Part shown: positions 42,173 through 51,059 of the stretch, piece after piece
Layout of the letters: each line of letters starts with the position of its first letter
Numbering within the stretch: the first letter of the stretch is position 1
Assembly: GCF_017876095.1 (NCBI RefSeq)
Contig: NZ_JAGINM010000011.1
Span: forward strand, 186,001-250,000
Reading direction: 5' to 3'
DNA: 64,000 bases
Source of the DNA: Azospirillum agricola
GTDB taxonomy: Bacteria > Pseudomonadota > Alphaproteobacteria > Azospirillales > Azospirillaceae
Notes under the pieces: generated by a model
Seen by the model: only the letters and a program-made list of their open reading frames with translations
Database searches by the model: none
What the model was told of the DNA's origin: nothing
Program-made: the position numbers and the translations under genes

Positions 42173-44253
42173 GCCGGGCGGCCCGCGACCCGATCGGCGC
42201 GCTGGTCCTGCGGCTGACCATCGTCACGGTCGGCGTCCTGCTGCTGGCGGCCGCGGCGGCGTCCTGGCTGTCGCTGCGCGGCTTCGACCCGCTGTTCAGG
42301 CCCGAGCTGGCGCGCAAGGCGCAGACGGTCAACGAGCTGCTGGCGACCCAGATCGACCGGGGGCTCGGCGTCGGCATCCCCCTGCACCGCATGCCGGGGC
42401 TGGAGCGGCTGTTCGCCGACGAGGCCGGGCGCCACCCGGACATCGCCTACGTCGCGCTGACCGACCCGGCCGGCCGGATTCTCGCCTCGGCCGGGGCGCC
42501 CGTCGCCGGGCTGGCCGCCGTCGCGCCGGAACGGCTGGGCGGCGGCGCCGACGGGCGGCTGGCGCGCGGCTTCATCGACACCGACCGGCCGCTCGGCGAC
42601 CCGGCCGGCCCGGCGGGGCGGCTGCATGTCGGCGTCGACAGCGCCTTCCTCGCCAAGGCGTCCACCGACCTGATGCTGGACGTGCTGTCGGTCGTCATCG
42701 TCTCCGTGCTGCTGGTCTTCGAGGTGCTGCAACTCGTCGTGAATCTGGCGATGCGCCGGGGCCTGGCGCTGCGGCTGCTGGCCGACCGGGCGGAGGAGGG
42801 CGATTTCCGCGCCGGGCCGCCGGCCGGGGAGGGGGCCGCCGGCGACGAGGCGATCCGCGCCCGCCTCGACGGGGTGAACGCCCGCCACGCGGCGCTGTCG
42901 GCGCGGGTGGCGGACCTGCGCGGGCGCCTCGGGTCCGGCGACGGTCCCGGAGAGGCGGCGGTGCGGCGGGCGGAGCAGGGGCTGGCGGCGCTGGGCCGGC
43001 GCTTCCGCTTCCGCGATGCGGCCGGGGCGCCGCCGGCGCCGCTCAACCTCGTCTTCCTGCGCCTGCCGGTCTTCCTGTTCTGCCTGTCGGAGGAGCTGTC
43101 GCGGCCCTTCCTGCCGGCCTACGCCAAATCCTTCGCGACCGAGATCCCCTGGCTGACGCCGGACGTCGTGGTCAGCCTGCCGATCACCATGTTCATGCTG
43201 ATCTGGGCGCTGTCGCAGCCGGGCGGGGCGCGCTTCTCCGAGCGCTGGGGGCGCGGGCGGGCCTTCATGGCCGGGGCGCTGCTCGGCTCGCTCAGCCTCG
43301 CCATGACCGCCTTCGCCACCTCGCTGTTCGACCTGATGCTGTGGCGCTGCCTGACCGCGCTCGGCTACGGGCTGGTGCTGATCACCGCGCAGGGGATCGT
43401 CGTCGACCACACGACGCCGCGCAACCGGGCCGGCGGCATGGCGATGTTCATCGGCGCGCTGCTGGCCGCCGGGGTCTGCGGGCCGGTCAGCGGCGGCATC
43501 ATCGCCGACCAGGCGGGGTTCCGCGCCACCTTCCTGCTGGGGGCGGCGCTGGCGCTGGCCGCCGGGCTGGGGGTGTCGCTGCTGCTGCTCCGGACGCGCG
43601 CCGCCGACGCGCCCCCGGCGGCGCGGCCGGCGCTGGGCGGGGCCTTGCCGCTGTTCCGCGACGCGCGCTTCTCCGCGCTGATGCTGCTCAGCGCCGTGCC
43701 GACCAAGATCGCCTCCACCGCCTTCCTGTTCTGCCTCGTGCCGCTGCTGCTGACCGCCGACGGCGCCAGCAAGGCGGAGGTCGGGCGGGTGCAGATGATG
43801 TATTTCGTCGCCTTCATCCTGGTCTCGCCGCTGGCCGCCAGCCTGTCCGACCGCTGGCAGGCGCGGCGCGGCTTCATCGCGCTCGGCGGCATCGGCACGC
43901 TGGCGAGCTGCCTGCCGATCCTGATGACCCACGCCCTGTGGGGGCCGCCGCTGGCCATCGCCCTGTTCGGCCTGTCGCAGGCGCTGGTCGGCGCCCCGCA
44001 GCTGACGCTGGTTTCGCAGATCGCGCGGGAGGGCGGCCTGCCGGAGACCTCGGCGATCGGCTGGTACCGGCTGATCGAGCGGCTGGGCGGGGCGCTCGGC
44101 CCCGTCGCGGCGATGGCGGTCGCGGTCGTCACCTCCTACCGCGAGGCGATGCTCGGCATCGGCCTGCTGTGCGGGGCGAGCGCGCTGCTCTTCTGGTTCC
44201 TGTTCCGCACCGCGCGCCCGGCGAGCCCCGCCGTCCGCCCGCAGGAGGCCTGA
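42169..44253 (+). CDS. Sensor-MFS transporter fusion
   Basis: 694 residues. N-terminal membrane helix (about 12-33), an extracytoplasmic domain with QIDRGLGVGIPLHRMPGLER and PDIAYVALTDPAGRILAS, a second helix (about 178-200), a coiled linker (220-270), then a major-facilitator domain from about 290 (FLRLPVFLFCLSEELSRPFL, AKSFATEIPWLTPDVVVSLP) with about 12 helices. The sensor half is paralogous to the 47023 product. A transporter carrying its own sensor suggests transport is gated by, or reports to, the signalling pathway. It starts within the stop of the upstream gene. Confidence 0.85.
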   Translation: MSRAARDPIGALVLRLTIVTVGVLLLAAAAASWLSLRGFDPLFRPELARKAQTVNELLATQIDRGLGVGIPLHRMPGLERLFADEAGRHPDIAYVALTDPAGRILASAGAPVAGLAAVAPERLGGGADGRLARGFIDTDRPLGDPAGPAGRLHVGVDSAFLAKASTDLMLDVLSVVIVSVLLVFEVLQLVVNLAMRRGLALRLLADRAEEGDFRAGPPAGEGAAGDEAIRARLDGVNARHAALSARVADLRGRLGSGDGPGEAAVRRAEQGLAALGRRFRFRDAAGAPPAPLNLVFLRLPVFLFCLSEELSRPFLPAYAKSFATEIPWLTPDVVVSLPITMFMLIWALSQPGGARFSERWGRGRAFMAGALLGSLSLAMTAFATSLFDLMLWRCLTALGYGLVLITAQGIVVDHTTPRNRAGGMAMFIGALLAAGVCGPVSGGIIADQAGFRATFLLGAALALAAGLGVSLLLLRTRAADAPPAARPALGGALPLFRDARFSALMLLSAVPTKIASTAFLFCLVPLLLTADGASKAEVGRVQMMYFVAFILVSPLAASLSDRWQARRGFIALGGIGTLASCLPILMTHALWGPPLAIALFGLSQALVGAPQLTLVSQIAREGGLPETSAIGWYRLIERLGGALGPVAAMAVAVVTSYREAMLGIGLLCGASALLFWFLFRTARPASPAVRPQEA

Positions 44254-44256
44254 CCG

Positions 44257-45309
44257 ATGTCCGTTCGTCCAATGCCTGGCCGTCCCGCCCTGGACCGCCG
44301 CACGCTGCTGAAGCTGGCCGCCGCCGGGGGCATCGCCCTGCCGGGCCGCTCCCGGGCGGCGGAGCCCGGCCGCAATTTCCGCATCACCATGGTGCTGGGG
44401 CGCGGCGAGAGCGACAACGAGTTCGGCTTCAAGGATTATCTGGCGCGGCGCGGCGTGCGGGCGGACTTCACCATCCGCAACACCGGCGGCGACGCGTCGA
44501 AGCTGCCGGCGATCATCGAGGAGATCAAGGACACCCGGCCCGACCTGATCTACAGCTGGGGCACGCCGCAGACCCGCGCGCTGGTCGGCCCCTACGACGA
44601 GGCCGATCCGAAGCTCCACGTCACCGACATCCCGGTCGTCTTCACCTTCGTCGCCGCCCCGATCGACGCCCGCATCGTGCCCGATCTGGCGCGGCCGGGG
44701 CGCAACGTGACGGGGACCGTCCACATCGCCCCCATCGCGGTGCAGCTCAACACCATCCTGGCCTACCGGCCGGTCCGGCGGGTCGGCGTCGCCTACAACC
44801 CCAGGGAACGCAACTCGATCCTGACGCTGGAGGGGCTGCGCGCCGAGTGCGGCCCGCGCGGGCTGGAGCTGCTGGAGGAGCCGGTGCCGCTCGACGACCG
44901 GGGGGAGCCGGTGGCCGCCGCCGTGCCGGACTGCATCGCCCGCCTCGCGGCGCGCGGGGCGGAGGTGCTCTACATCGGCCCGGACACCTTCATCGCCTTC
45001 CACAACCGCAGCGTCGTCGCGGCCGAGGCGCTGCGCCATCGGCTGCCGACCTTCTCGGCGACCGAGCTGATCGTGCGCACCGACAAGGCGCTGCTGGCGC
45101 TGGCGAGCAGCGCCTACGGCATCGGCCGCTTCACCGCCTTCAAGGCGGCGCAGATCCTGCTGGACGGAGCCCGCCCGGCGGACATCCCGGTGGAAACGCT
45201 CAAGCGCTTCTCCGTCATCATCAACATGGCGACCGCCCGCGCGCTGGAGCATTACCCGCCGGTCGGCCTGCTCAACTTCGCGGAAATCGTCGAGGGCACC
45301 CCGTCATGA
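44257..45309 (+). CDS. Periplasmic ABC-type substrate-binding protein
   Basis: 350 residues. A Tat-like signal (DRRTLLKLAAAGGIALPGRSR) is followed by a bilobal binding-protein fold: YSWGTPQTRALVGPYDEADP, DIPVVFTFVAAPIDARIVPD, GRNVTGTVHIAPIAVQLNTI. It resembles the ABC-substrate-binding PF04392-like group. No permease or ATPase gene is near, so it probably presents a ligand to the sensor or transporter instead of feeding an ABC pump. It starts 3 bases after the MFS fusion stop. Confidence 0.85.
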   Translation: MSVRPMPGRPALDRRTLLKLAAAGGIALPGRSRAAEPGRNFRITMVLGRGESDNEFGFKDYLARRGVRADFTIRNTGGDASKLPAIIEEIKDTRPDLIYSWGTPQTRALVGPYDEADPKLHVTDIPVVFTFVAAPIDARIVPDLARPGRNVTGTVHIAPIAVQLNTILAYRPVRRVGVAYNPRERNSILTLEGLRAECGPRGLELLEEPVPLDDRGEPVAAAVPDCIARLAARGAEVLYIGPDTFIAFHNRSVVAAEALRHRLPTFSATELIVRTDKALLALASSAYGIGRFTAFKAAQILLDGARPADIPVETLKRFSVIINMATARALEHYPPVGLLNFAEIVEGTPS

Positions 45310-46088
45310 GCCACAGCACCCACGCCATGGTCCTCGCCGGCCCGCTGCCGCGGGGCGCCGCCGCCCGCGCCATCGCCGGGGCGCGGCTGCCGGCGCTCGC
45401 CGCGGAGCTGCCGGACGACCTGACCGTCCGCATTCTGGACCCCGACGACCACGACCGGCTGGCCGATTTCCGCGTCCGCGTGGTGGCGACGCTCGACGAC
45501 CCCGACCATTACCGGATGGCCGGCGAGGTCGGGAACTTCGTCGCCGACCATCTGGGCGAGCGGGGCGTCACCGCCGGGATCTTCCACGGCAACCGGCTCG
45601 TCGCCTACGGCGCGCTCGGCCTGCCGGGGCCGGAGGATCCCAACCGGGGACGCGACCTCGACCTGCCGGAGGACGCGCTGGCGCTGGTCGCCCATATGTC
45701 GTCGGCCATGGTCGATCCGGCCGAGCGCGGGCGCGGCCTGCACCACCGGCTGATCGGCTGGCGGCTGGAGGTGGCCGAGGCGCTCGGCCGCCGTCATCTG
45801 CTGACCACGGTCAGCCCGCGCAACCACCGGAGCTGGGGCCACCTCGCCGGCCACGGGCTGCACCCGCGCCGGCTGGTCCGGGCGGGCGGCGATCTGGTGC
45901 GGCTGCTGGTGCACCGCGATCTCGCCCGGACGCCGGTCTTCGACACCGGCAGCGCTGCCCTGGTCGCGGTCGAGGAACTGGCCGGCCGGCCCGACCTGTT
46001 CGAGCGCGGCGGGCGGGTGTGGGCGCGCGTCGCGGCGGGCGAGGGCGCGGACCGGCGCTGGTTCGCGCTCTGCGGCCTTCCGGTTTGA
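45306..46088 (+). CDS. GNAT-family acetyltransferase
   Basis: 260 residues. The acetyl-CoA-binding block is AHMSSAMVDPAERGRGLHHRLIGWRLEVAE, with EALGRRHLLTTVSPRNHRSW following. It overlaps the preceding gene by ATGA, so it belongs to the same transcription unit. The substrate is unknown; it might be a small molecule bound by the neighbouring binding protein, by context only. Confidence 0.82.
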   Translation: MSHSTHAMVLAGPLPRGAAARAIAGARLPALAAELPDDLTVRILDPDDHDRLADFRVRVVATLDDPDHYRMAGEVGNFVADHLGERGVTAGIFHGNRLVAYGALGLPGPEDPNRGRDLDLPEDALALVAHMSSAMVDPAERGRGLHHRLIGWRLEVAEALGRRHLLTTVSPRNHRSWGHLAGHGLHPRRLVRAGGDLVRLLVHRDLARTPVFDTGSAALVAVEELAGRPDLFERGGRVWARVAAGEGADRRWFALCGLPV

Positions 46089-46092
46089 GGGC

Positions 46093-46124
46093 GGAAATTG
46101 ACCCGGAATTGACCCGGAATTGAC
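46093..46124. repeat. Three tandem GGAATTGACCC units
   Basis: 46093-46104 (with an extra A), 46105-46115 and 46116-46124. Each contains TTGAC(C/A), so the array could supply staggered -35 elements for the sensor genes downstream. No clear -10 is placed. Confidence 0.7.
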
Positions 46125-46249
46125 AAGGGGCGCGTGCTTTTTCCAGGCATCGTCATGCCTGGCCCCGTGCCGGGCGTCCACGGCCTTGCATGGGTGACGT
46201 TGCCGGGAAATGCTGAGGCTGTGGCGCGGGAGAGGGGGAAAGGTCGGGG

Positions 46250-47026
46250 ATGGGAACGGGCGGTTTCGGGGCGCGTCTGGGGGCCTTTCTCGCGGTGACG
46301 GTGTTCGTCGCCGCGCTGGCGGCCGTCACCGTGTGGACGCGCGAACAGGCCCGCCGGCTCGACGAGGCGGTGGCCTCCCAGGTCAATTTCGTGCTGAGCG
46401 AGGCCAAGGCGGCGCTGGAGACGCAGCTCAACCTGGGGCTTCCCCTGGCCGACCTGCCGCGCGTCGACGACCAGCTCGGCACCGCGCGCGCCGCGTTGCC
46501 CGCCATCCGCTCGGTCGCCGTGCTCGACGAGGCCGGAACGGTCCTGTTCTCGACCAGCACGGTGGAGGTCGGCGAGCGGGTGCCGGTTCCGCCAGGCGAG
46601 CCCGGCCTCGTCTGGTCCGCCGCGCATGAGGGGGAACGGGTGTACGGCATCGGCCTCACCACCAGCTTCGACACCGTGGCCGGCACCATCCTGCTGCGCC
46701 TGCCGCCCGGCGCGATGGCGGAGCCGGTTCGGCGCTACGCCCTGGGCCTCGGCATCGGCGCCCTGCTGATCGCCGCGCCGGTGGGGTTGCTGGCGTGGCT
46801 GGCCGGGCTGCGCCTCGCCAGCGGGCCGCGCCGCGACCTGTCGGCCTTGGCCGACGCGCTGGAGGAGCTGGACGATTCCCGGCCCGCGCCGGCCCGCGCG
46901 CCGGTCCGGCCCGCCGCCGATCCGTTCGGCCTGCCGCTGTCGGCCTTCGCCGCCACGGTGCGCCACCGGCTGGGCCTGCTCGACGCGGCGGAGCGCGACG
47001 TTTCCCGACTGGACGAGCTGGCATGA
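46250..47026 (+). CDS. Membrane sensor protein, second copy of the two-gene unit
   Basis: 258 residues. Membrane helix about 9-28, extracytoplasmic domain with QLNLGLPLADLPRVDDQL and SVAVLDEAGTVLFSTS, second helix about 160-185, then a Pro/Ala-rich cytoplasmic tail. Paralogous to the 41420 product, which identifies the tandem sensor duplication. The ATGA overlap links it to the next gene. Confidence 0.75.
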   Translation: MGTGGFGARLGAFLAVTVFVAALAAVTVWTREQARRLDEAVASQVNFVLSEAKAALETQLNLGLPLADLPRVDDQLGTARAALPAIRSVAVLDEAGTVLFSTSTVEVGERVPVPPGEPGLVWSAAHEGERVYGIGLTTSFDTVAGTILLRLPPGAMAEPVRRYALGLGIGALLIAAPVGLLAWLAGLRLASGPRRDLSALADALEELDDSRPAPARAPVRPAADPFGLPLSAFAATVRHRLGLLDAAERDVSRLDELA

Positions 47027-48465
47027 CCGCCTCGTCCCCGCGCCGCGACCGGCTGTTCTCGCTCGGCCTGCCCGCCGTGGTCCTGCTCGCCGCGCTGCTG
47101 ACCATGGCCGGGGTCGGTCTGCTCGGCACCCTGCTGGCCCAGGAGCAGTTGGGCGAGGCGCGCGCCGCCAAGGCCGCCGCCGTCGCCGAGGCGGTCCAGC
47201 ACGATCTGCAACGCGCCATCGGCCACGGCATCCCGCTGGACCGGATGGAGGGCGTCGCCGCCTATCTCCAGGGCATCGCCGGGCGCAACCCGGATCTCGG
47301 CTTCCTCGCCGTCACCGGGGCGGACGGCGGGCGGCTGCACGCCGTGCTGCCGGACGCCTCCCGGCTGGACGCGGCGCGTTTCGACGCGCTGGCCGCCAGC
47401 CTGCGCGGCCTCGCCCCGCCCGCCAGCCGCGAGGCGGCGATCCAGCCCATCGCCCGCGACGACCGGCTGGTCGTGCGGCTTCCCCTGCGCGCCGCCGCAA
47501 CGGCCGGCACGGCCGGCACGGCCGCGCCGGTGGTGGGCCATGTGCTGGTCGGCGTCGAGCCCGAACAGGTGCGGCGGCAGATCGCCGGGGAGCTGGCGGT
47601 GGTCGGAATGGGCGCCGCCGCGATCCTGCTGCTGCTGGCCGAGATCGCCGGGGCGATGGCGCAGGCCAGCGTCCGCGCGCCGCTCGACCGGCTGGCGCGG
47701 GTGATGCGGGCCGCCGCCGCCGGGGATTTCGGCACGCTGATCGGCCGGCGCCCGCGCGACCAGCTCGGCCGCGCGCTGTTCGCCTTCAACGCCGCCGTGT
47801 TCCGTCTGCACGACCGCCGCCAGCGTTTCGCCGCCCACGCCGAGGAGGTGCGCGCCGCCGTCTTCGACCCGGAGGTCGCACGCGCCGTCGAAACCACGCG
47901 GCGGGACGCGCTGGCCGCCCTCGGGCCGGGGCTGGAGACGGCCCCGCGCCGGGTGGCCGACGCCCGCGCCGTCGACGCCCGCGCCTTCGCCGCCCTGGCC
48001 GCCGCCGCCGCCACGCTGCTGACGCTGGCCGGTGGAGTCGGGCCGCTGGCCGCCCTGCCGGTTCTGCTCGGCTCGGCTCTTGCCTTCCGGGTCGATGCGG
48101 CGTGGCGGCGGCTGGCCGCCCTGGCGGTGGCGGCCGCGACGGCCCTTGCCGCCCTGCCGCTGGCGGGCGGCGGGAGCCTGGCCGGGCTGGACCCCCTGTC
48201 CGGCGGACTGTCCGGCGGGCTTGTCGGCGGACTTGTCGGCGGACTCTGCGGCGGGTTGGCCGCCGGGCTGGCGCTGGCCTACGCCCGCCGTCAGGCGGGG
48301 GAGGGCACGCCGCTCGTCCTGCGTTCGATCGTCACCGGGGTGGCGGCGGCGCTGCTGTGGTCGGCGGCGCTGGGCTGGGACGCGGCGGCGCTCGCCGGCT
48401 CCGCGCTGGTCCCCGCCCTGCTGGCGGTGCCGATGGCCCGCTCCTTCGTCGTCCCGCGGCGCTGA
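47023..48465 (+). CDS. Sensor-HAMP membrane protein with polytopic C-terminus
   Basis: 480 residues. N-terminal helix, an extracytoplasmic sensor with GIPLDRMEGVAAYLQ and PDLGFLAVTGADGGRL (paralogous to the 42169 sensor), second helix about 185-205, a HAMP-like segment (RAPLDRLARVMRAAAAGDFG), a linker, then a C-terminal membrane domain of about six Ala/Gly/Leu-rich helices. It has no output enzyme. The same slot is an MFS domain in the 42169 protein, so an unknown membrane function replaces it here. Confidence 0.75.
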   Translation: MTASSPRRDRLFSLGLPAVVLLAALLTMAGVGLLGTLLAQEQLGEARAAKAAAVAEAVQHDLQRAIGHGIPLDRMEGVAAYLQGIAGRNPDLGFLAVTGADGGRLHAVLPDASRLDAARFDALAASLRGLAPPASREAAIQPIARDDRLVVRLPLRAAATAGTAGTAAPVVGHVLVGVEPEQVRRQIAGELAVVGMGAAAILLLLAEIAGAMAQASVRAPLDRLARVMRAAAAGDFGTLIGRRPRDQLGRALFAFNAAVFRLHDRRQRFAAHAEEVRAAVFDPEVARAVETTRRDALAALGPGLETAPRRVADARAVDARAFAALAAAAATLLTLAGGVGPLAALPVLLGSALAFRVDAAWRRLAALAVAAATALAALPLAGGGSLAGLDPLSGGLSGGLVGGLVGGLCGGLAAGLALAYARRQAGEGTPLVLRSIVTGVAAALLWSAALGWDAAALAGSALVPALLAVPMARSFVVPRR

Positions 48466-48477
48466 GAGGCCGGTTCC

Positions 48478-50628
48478 ATGCAGCTTCAGACCCGCATCAT
48501 CCTGTTCGTCCTCGCCACGCTGACGGTGGTCGCCGGCCTGCTGACCGGCTTTTCCAGCCTGCGCGAGGACGCCGCCGACCACCGCGCCCGCGAGCTTGAG
48601 CTGGCCCGTCTCGACACCGCGTGGCAACTCGCCGTCGCCGGAGCCGCCGGCCGCATCGACCGGACCCTGGGGCGGCTGGCCGGCGATCCGGAGATCGTCC
48701 GGGCGCTGGCGGCCGGCGACCGTGGCGCGCTCGGCATCCGCATCGCCGTGCTCGGGCTGGCCGGCGGGGACGGCGGCATCACCGATCTCAATCTGATCGC
48801 CGGCAACGGCGACCTGCTGTTCAGCACCGACCCGTCGCTCGATCCGGCGCCGCTGCTCGGCCGTGCCGCTCTCGATCCCATCCTGTCGGGCCGGCGGCTG
48901 GCGCGCGGCGTGCGGCTGGTCGACGGGCAGCGCCTGCTGGTGGTCACCGGCGCGCCGCTCTACGCCGGCGCCGAGGTCGCCGGGGCGGCCGTCGCCGGGC
49001 TCGGCTTCCCGGCGGCGCTGGAGGCGCTGCGGCAGAGCGTCGGCGGCCGGGTCTTCGCGGTGGGGCGCGACGGCGCGCCGTTGGACGGGGCCGCCAACGA
49101 CATCCAGGATCCGCTGTGGCCGGCGGTGGCGCCGCTGGTCCGGCCGGCGGAGCGCGGAATCGCCGAGTTCACGGCGTCCGGCCGCCGCTACGCGCTGGCC
49201 AGCCTGCCGGTCGCCGATCTGGCCGGCGGGCGGGTCGCCACCGTGCTGATCGCCAGCGACGTCACCCAGGCGGTGGAGGAGCGGACCCTGTGGTCGGTCG
49301 CCTACATCGCGGCGGTCGGGCTGGTGCTGCTGGGCGCGCTGGGGCTGCTCTACGGCTATCTGCGGCGCAGCTTCGCCGTGCTCGACAGCGCGGTCGGCGC
49401 CTTGCAGGATCTCGCGCGCGGGCGCGCCATGGGCTATGTCGAGCTTCCCGCCGGCAACGACGAGATCGGCCGCATCGCCGGGGCGGTGGAGGTCTTCCGC
49501 GGCGTCATGCGCGACATCGAGCGCAGCGCCGGCCAGCGCGAGCGCCGCCTGCGCCGCCAGCAGCGCTTCATCCGCCGCCAGATGGAGGCGCTGGCCGTCA
49601 CGCTGGAGGAGGAGGCGCGGCAGAGCCTGCTCGACGAGCTGCGCCAGATCGAGGCGGAGACCCACGACGCCCAGTCCGCCCAGTCGAAGGGCGTCGGCGA
49701 CGAGCTGGGGCTGCTGGCGCTGGGCTTCTCGCGGCTGGCGACTCGGGTCAGCACCCAGCAGGTGCAGCTGACCCAGATGGTGCGCGACCTGCGCGACGCG
49801 CTGGCCGACAAGCGCCGGCTGATCAGCCTCCAGCAGGAGCTGGAGATCGCCCGCACCATGCAGCTGACCATCCTGCCCCAGGTCTTCCCCGATCTGGCCG
49901 AGCTGGACATCGCCGCGCGCATGATCCCGGCCAAGGAGGTGGGCGGCGATTTCTACGACTTCTTCCCGATTTCGGAGACCAAGGTCGCGTTCGTCATCGC
50001 CGATGTGTCGGGCAAGGGCATTCCGGCCGCCTTCTTCATGCTGATCACCCGCACCATGCTGCGCGCCATCGCCGAATCCGGCGTCGGCCCGGCCGAGACG
50101 ATGCGGCGGGTCAACAACCTGCTGGCGGCCGAGAACGAGCAGATGATGTTCGTCACCGTCTTCTACGGCGAGCTGGACCTGCGCACCGGCGTGCTGGCCT
50201 TCTCCAACGGCGGCCACAACCCGCCGCTGCGCATCGCCCGCGACGGGTCGGTGCGCGAGCTGGAGCGGGTTCCCGGCATGGCGCTGGCGGCGATGCCCGA
50301 CATGCCCTACGCCGAGCGCTCGCTGGCGCTGGAGGCCGGCGACATGGTGGTGCTGTTCACCGACGGCGTGACCGAGGCGTTCAACGACAGCGAGGCGATG
50401 TACGGTGACGCCCGGCTGGTCGAGGCGGTGGGGCGGCAGGCGTCGGCGACGGCGCGCGGCGGGCTGGACGGGGTGCTGGCCGACGTCGCCGGCTTCACCG
50501 CCGGGGCGCCGCAGTCCGACGACATCACCTGCCTGGTCCTGCGCTGGCGCGGGGCGGCCCCGGACGGCGCCTCGGCGGCTGCCGCCTCCATGGACGCCGC
50601 TCCGGGCATGGTCGAGGCGGCGGTTTAG
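48478..50628 (+). CDS. SpoIIE-type serine phosphatase with extracytoplasmic sensor and HAMP
   Basis: 716 residues. Membrane helix about 5-27, large extracytoplasmic sensor to about 265, second helix about 275-300, HAMP and coiled coil (RQQRFIRRQMEALAVTLEEE), then a PP2C-like SpoIIE domain from about 450: AKEVGGDFYDFF, VIADVSGKGIPAAFF, NGGHNPPLRIA, VVLFTDGVTEAFND and SDDITCLVLR, with the metal-binding Asp residues. It dephosphorylates a STAS protein; the STAS gene follows within 57 bases. The sensory input comes from the periplasm. Confidence 0.93.
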   Translation: MQLQTRIILFVLATLTVVAGLLTGFSSLREDAADHRARELELARLDTAWQLAVAGAAGRIDRTLGRLAGDPEIVRALAAGDRGALGIRIAVLGLAGGDGGITDLNLIAGNGDLLFSTDPSLDPAPLLGRAALDPILSGRRLARGVRLVDGQRLLVVTGAPLYAGAEVAGAAVAGLGFPAALEALRQSVGGRVFAVGRDGAPLDGAANDIQDPLWPAVAPLVRPAERGIAEFTASGRRYALASLPVADLAGGRVATVLIASDVTQAVEERTLWSVAYIAAVGLVLLGALGLLYGYLRRSFAVLDSAVGALQDLARGRAMGYVELPAGNDEIGRIAGAVEVFRGVMRDIERSAGQRERRLRRQQRFIRRQMEALAVTLEEEARQSLLDELRQIEAETHDAQSAQSKGVGDELGLLALGFSRLATRVSTQQVQLTQMVRDLRDALADKRRLISLQQELEIARTMQLTILPQVFPDLAELDIAARMIPAKEVGGDFYDFFPISETKVAFVIADVSGKGIPAAFFMLITRTMLRAIAESGVGPAETMRRVNNLLAAENEQMMFVTVFYGELDLRTGVLAFSNGGHNPPLRIARDGSVRELERVPGMALAAMPDMPYAERSLALEAGDMVVLFTDGVTEAFNDSEAMYGDARLVEAVGRQASATARGGLDGVLADVAGFTAGAPQSDDITCLVLRWRGAAPDGASAAAASMDAAPGMVEAAV

Positions 50629-50684
50629 TCTTCCTCCCCACCCATGCTATACACGTCGCCGCAACGTGTTCCATGAGGGCAGGG

Positions 50685-51023
50685 ATGAACATCACCGAGG
50701 AAGCCGTCAACGGCGTCACCGTACTGCGGACCGAAGGGCGCATCGACAGCGGCAACGCCGCCGAGTTCGAAGGCCATCTCGTCAAGGCGGTCGGCGAGTC
50801 CAGCCGGCTGGTCGTGGACATGGCGAAGCTCTCCTACATCAGCTCGGCCGGCCTGCGCTCGCTGCTGATCGCCGCCAAGAAGGCGCGCCCCAGCGGCGGC
50901 CGCATCGCCCTGTCGGCGATGGCCCCGCACATCCGCGAGGTGTTCGACCTCAGCGGCTTCTCCTCCCTGTTCGAGATTCACGGCGACGCCGGGGCGGCGG
51001 TCGCGGCGCTCGGCGGGGCCTGA
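50685..51023 (+). CDS. STAS-domain anti-sigma factor antagonist
   Basis: 112 residues. MNITEEAVNGVTVLRTEGRI and the phosphorylation loop LSYISSAGLRSLLIAAKKAR, with the Ser of the SSAG turn as the likely kinase target. It sits between the SpoIIE phosphatase and a receiver, and an RsbW-like kinase is in the same locus, so a phospho-switch of kinase, STAS and phosphatase is expected. GGGCAGGG precedes the ATG. A TATACA hexamer lies 37 bases upstream. Confidence 0.92.
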   Translation: MNITEEAVNGVTVLRTEGRIDSGNAAEFEGHLVKAVGESSRLVVDMAKLSYISSAGLRSLLIAAKKARPSGGRIALSAMAPHIREVFDLSGFSSLFEIHGDAGAAVAALGGA

Positions 51024-51059
51024 CCGGACACGGGGCACCACTCCAGGGGAGGAACGCGC

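Noticed and set aside
41287..45252. A 1321-codon minus-strand frame under the sensor-MFS operon
   Set aside because: Antisense shadow with Gln/Arg-rich low-complexity content; the plus-strand genes have coupled starts and clear domains.
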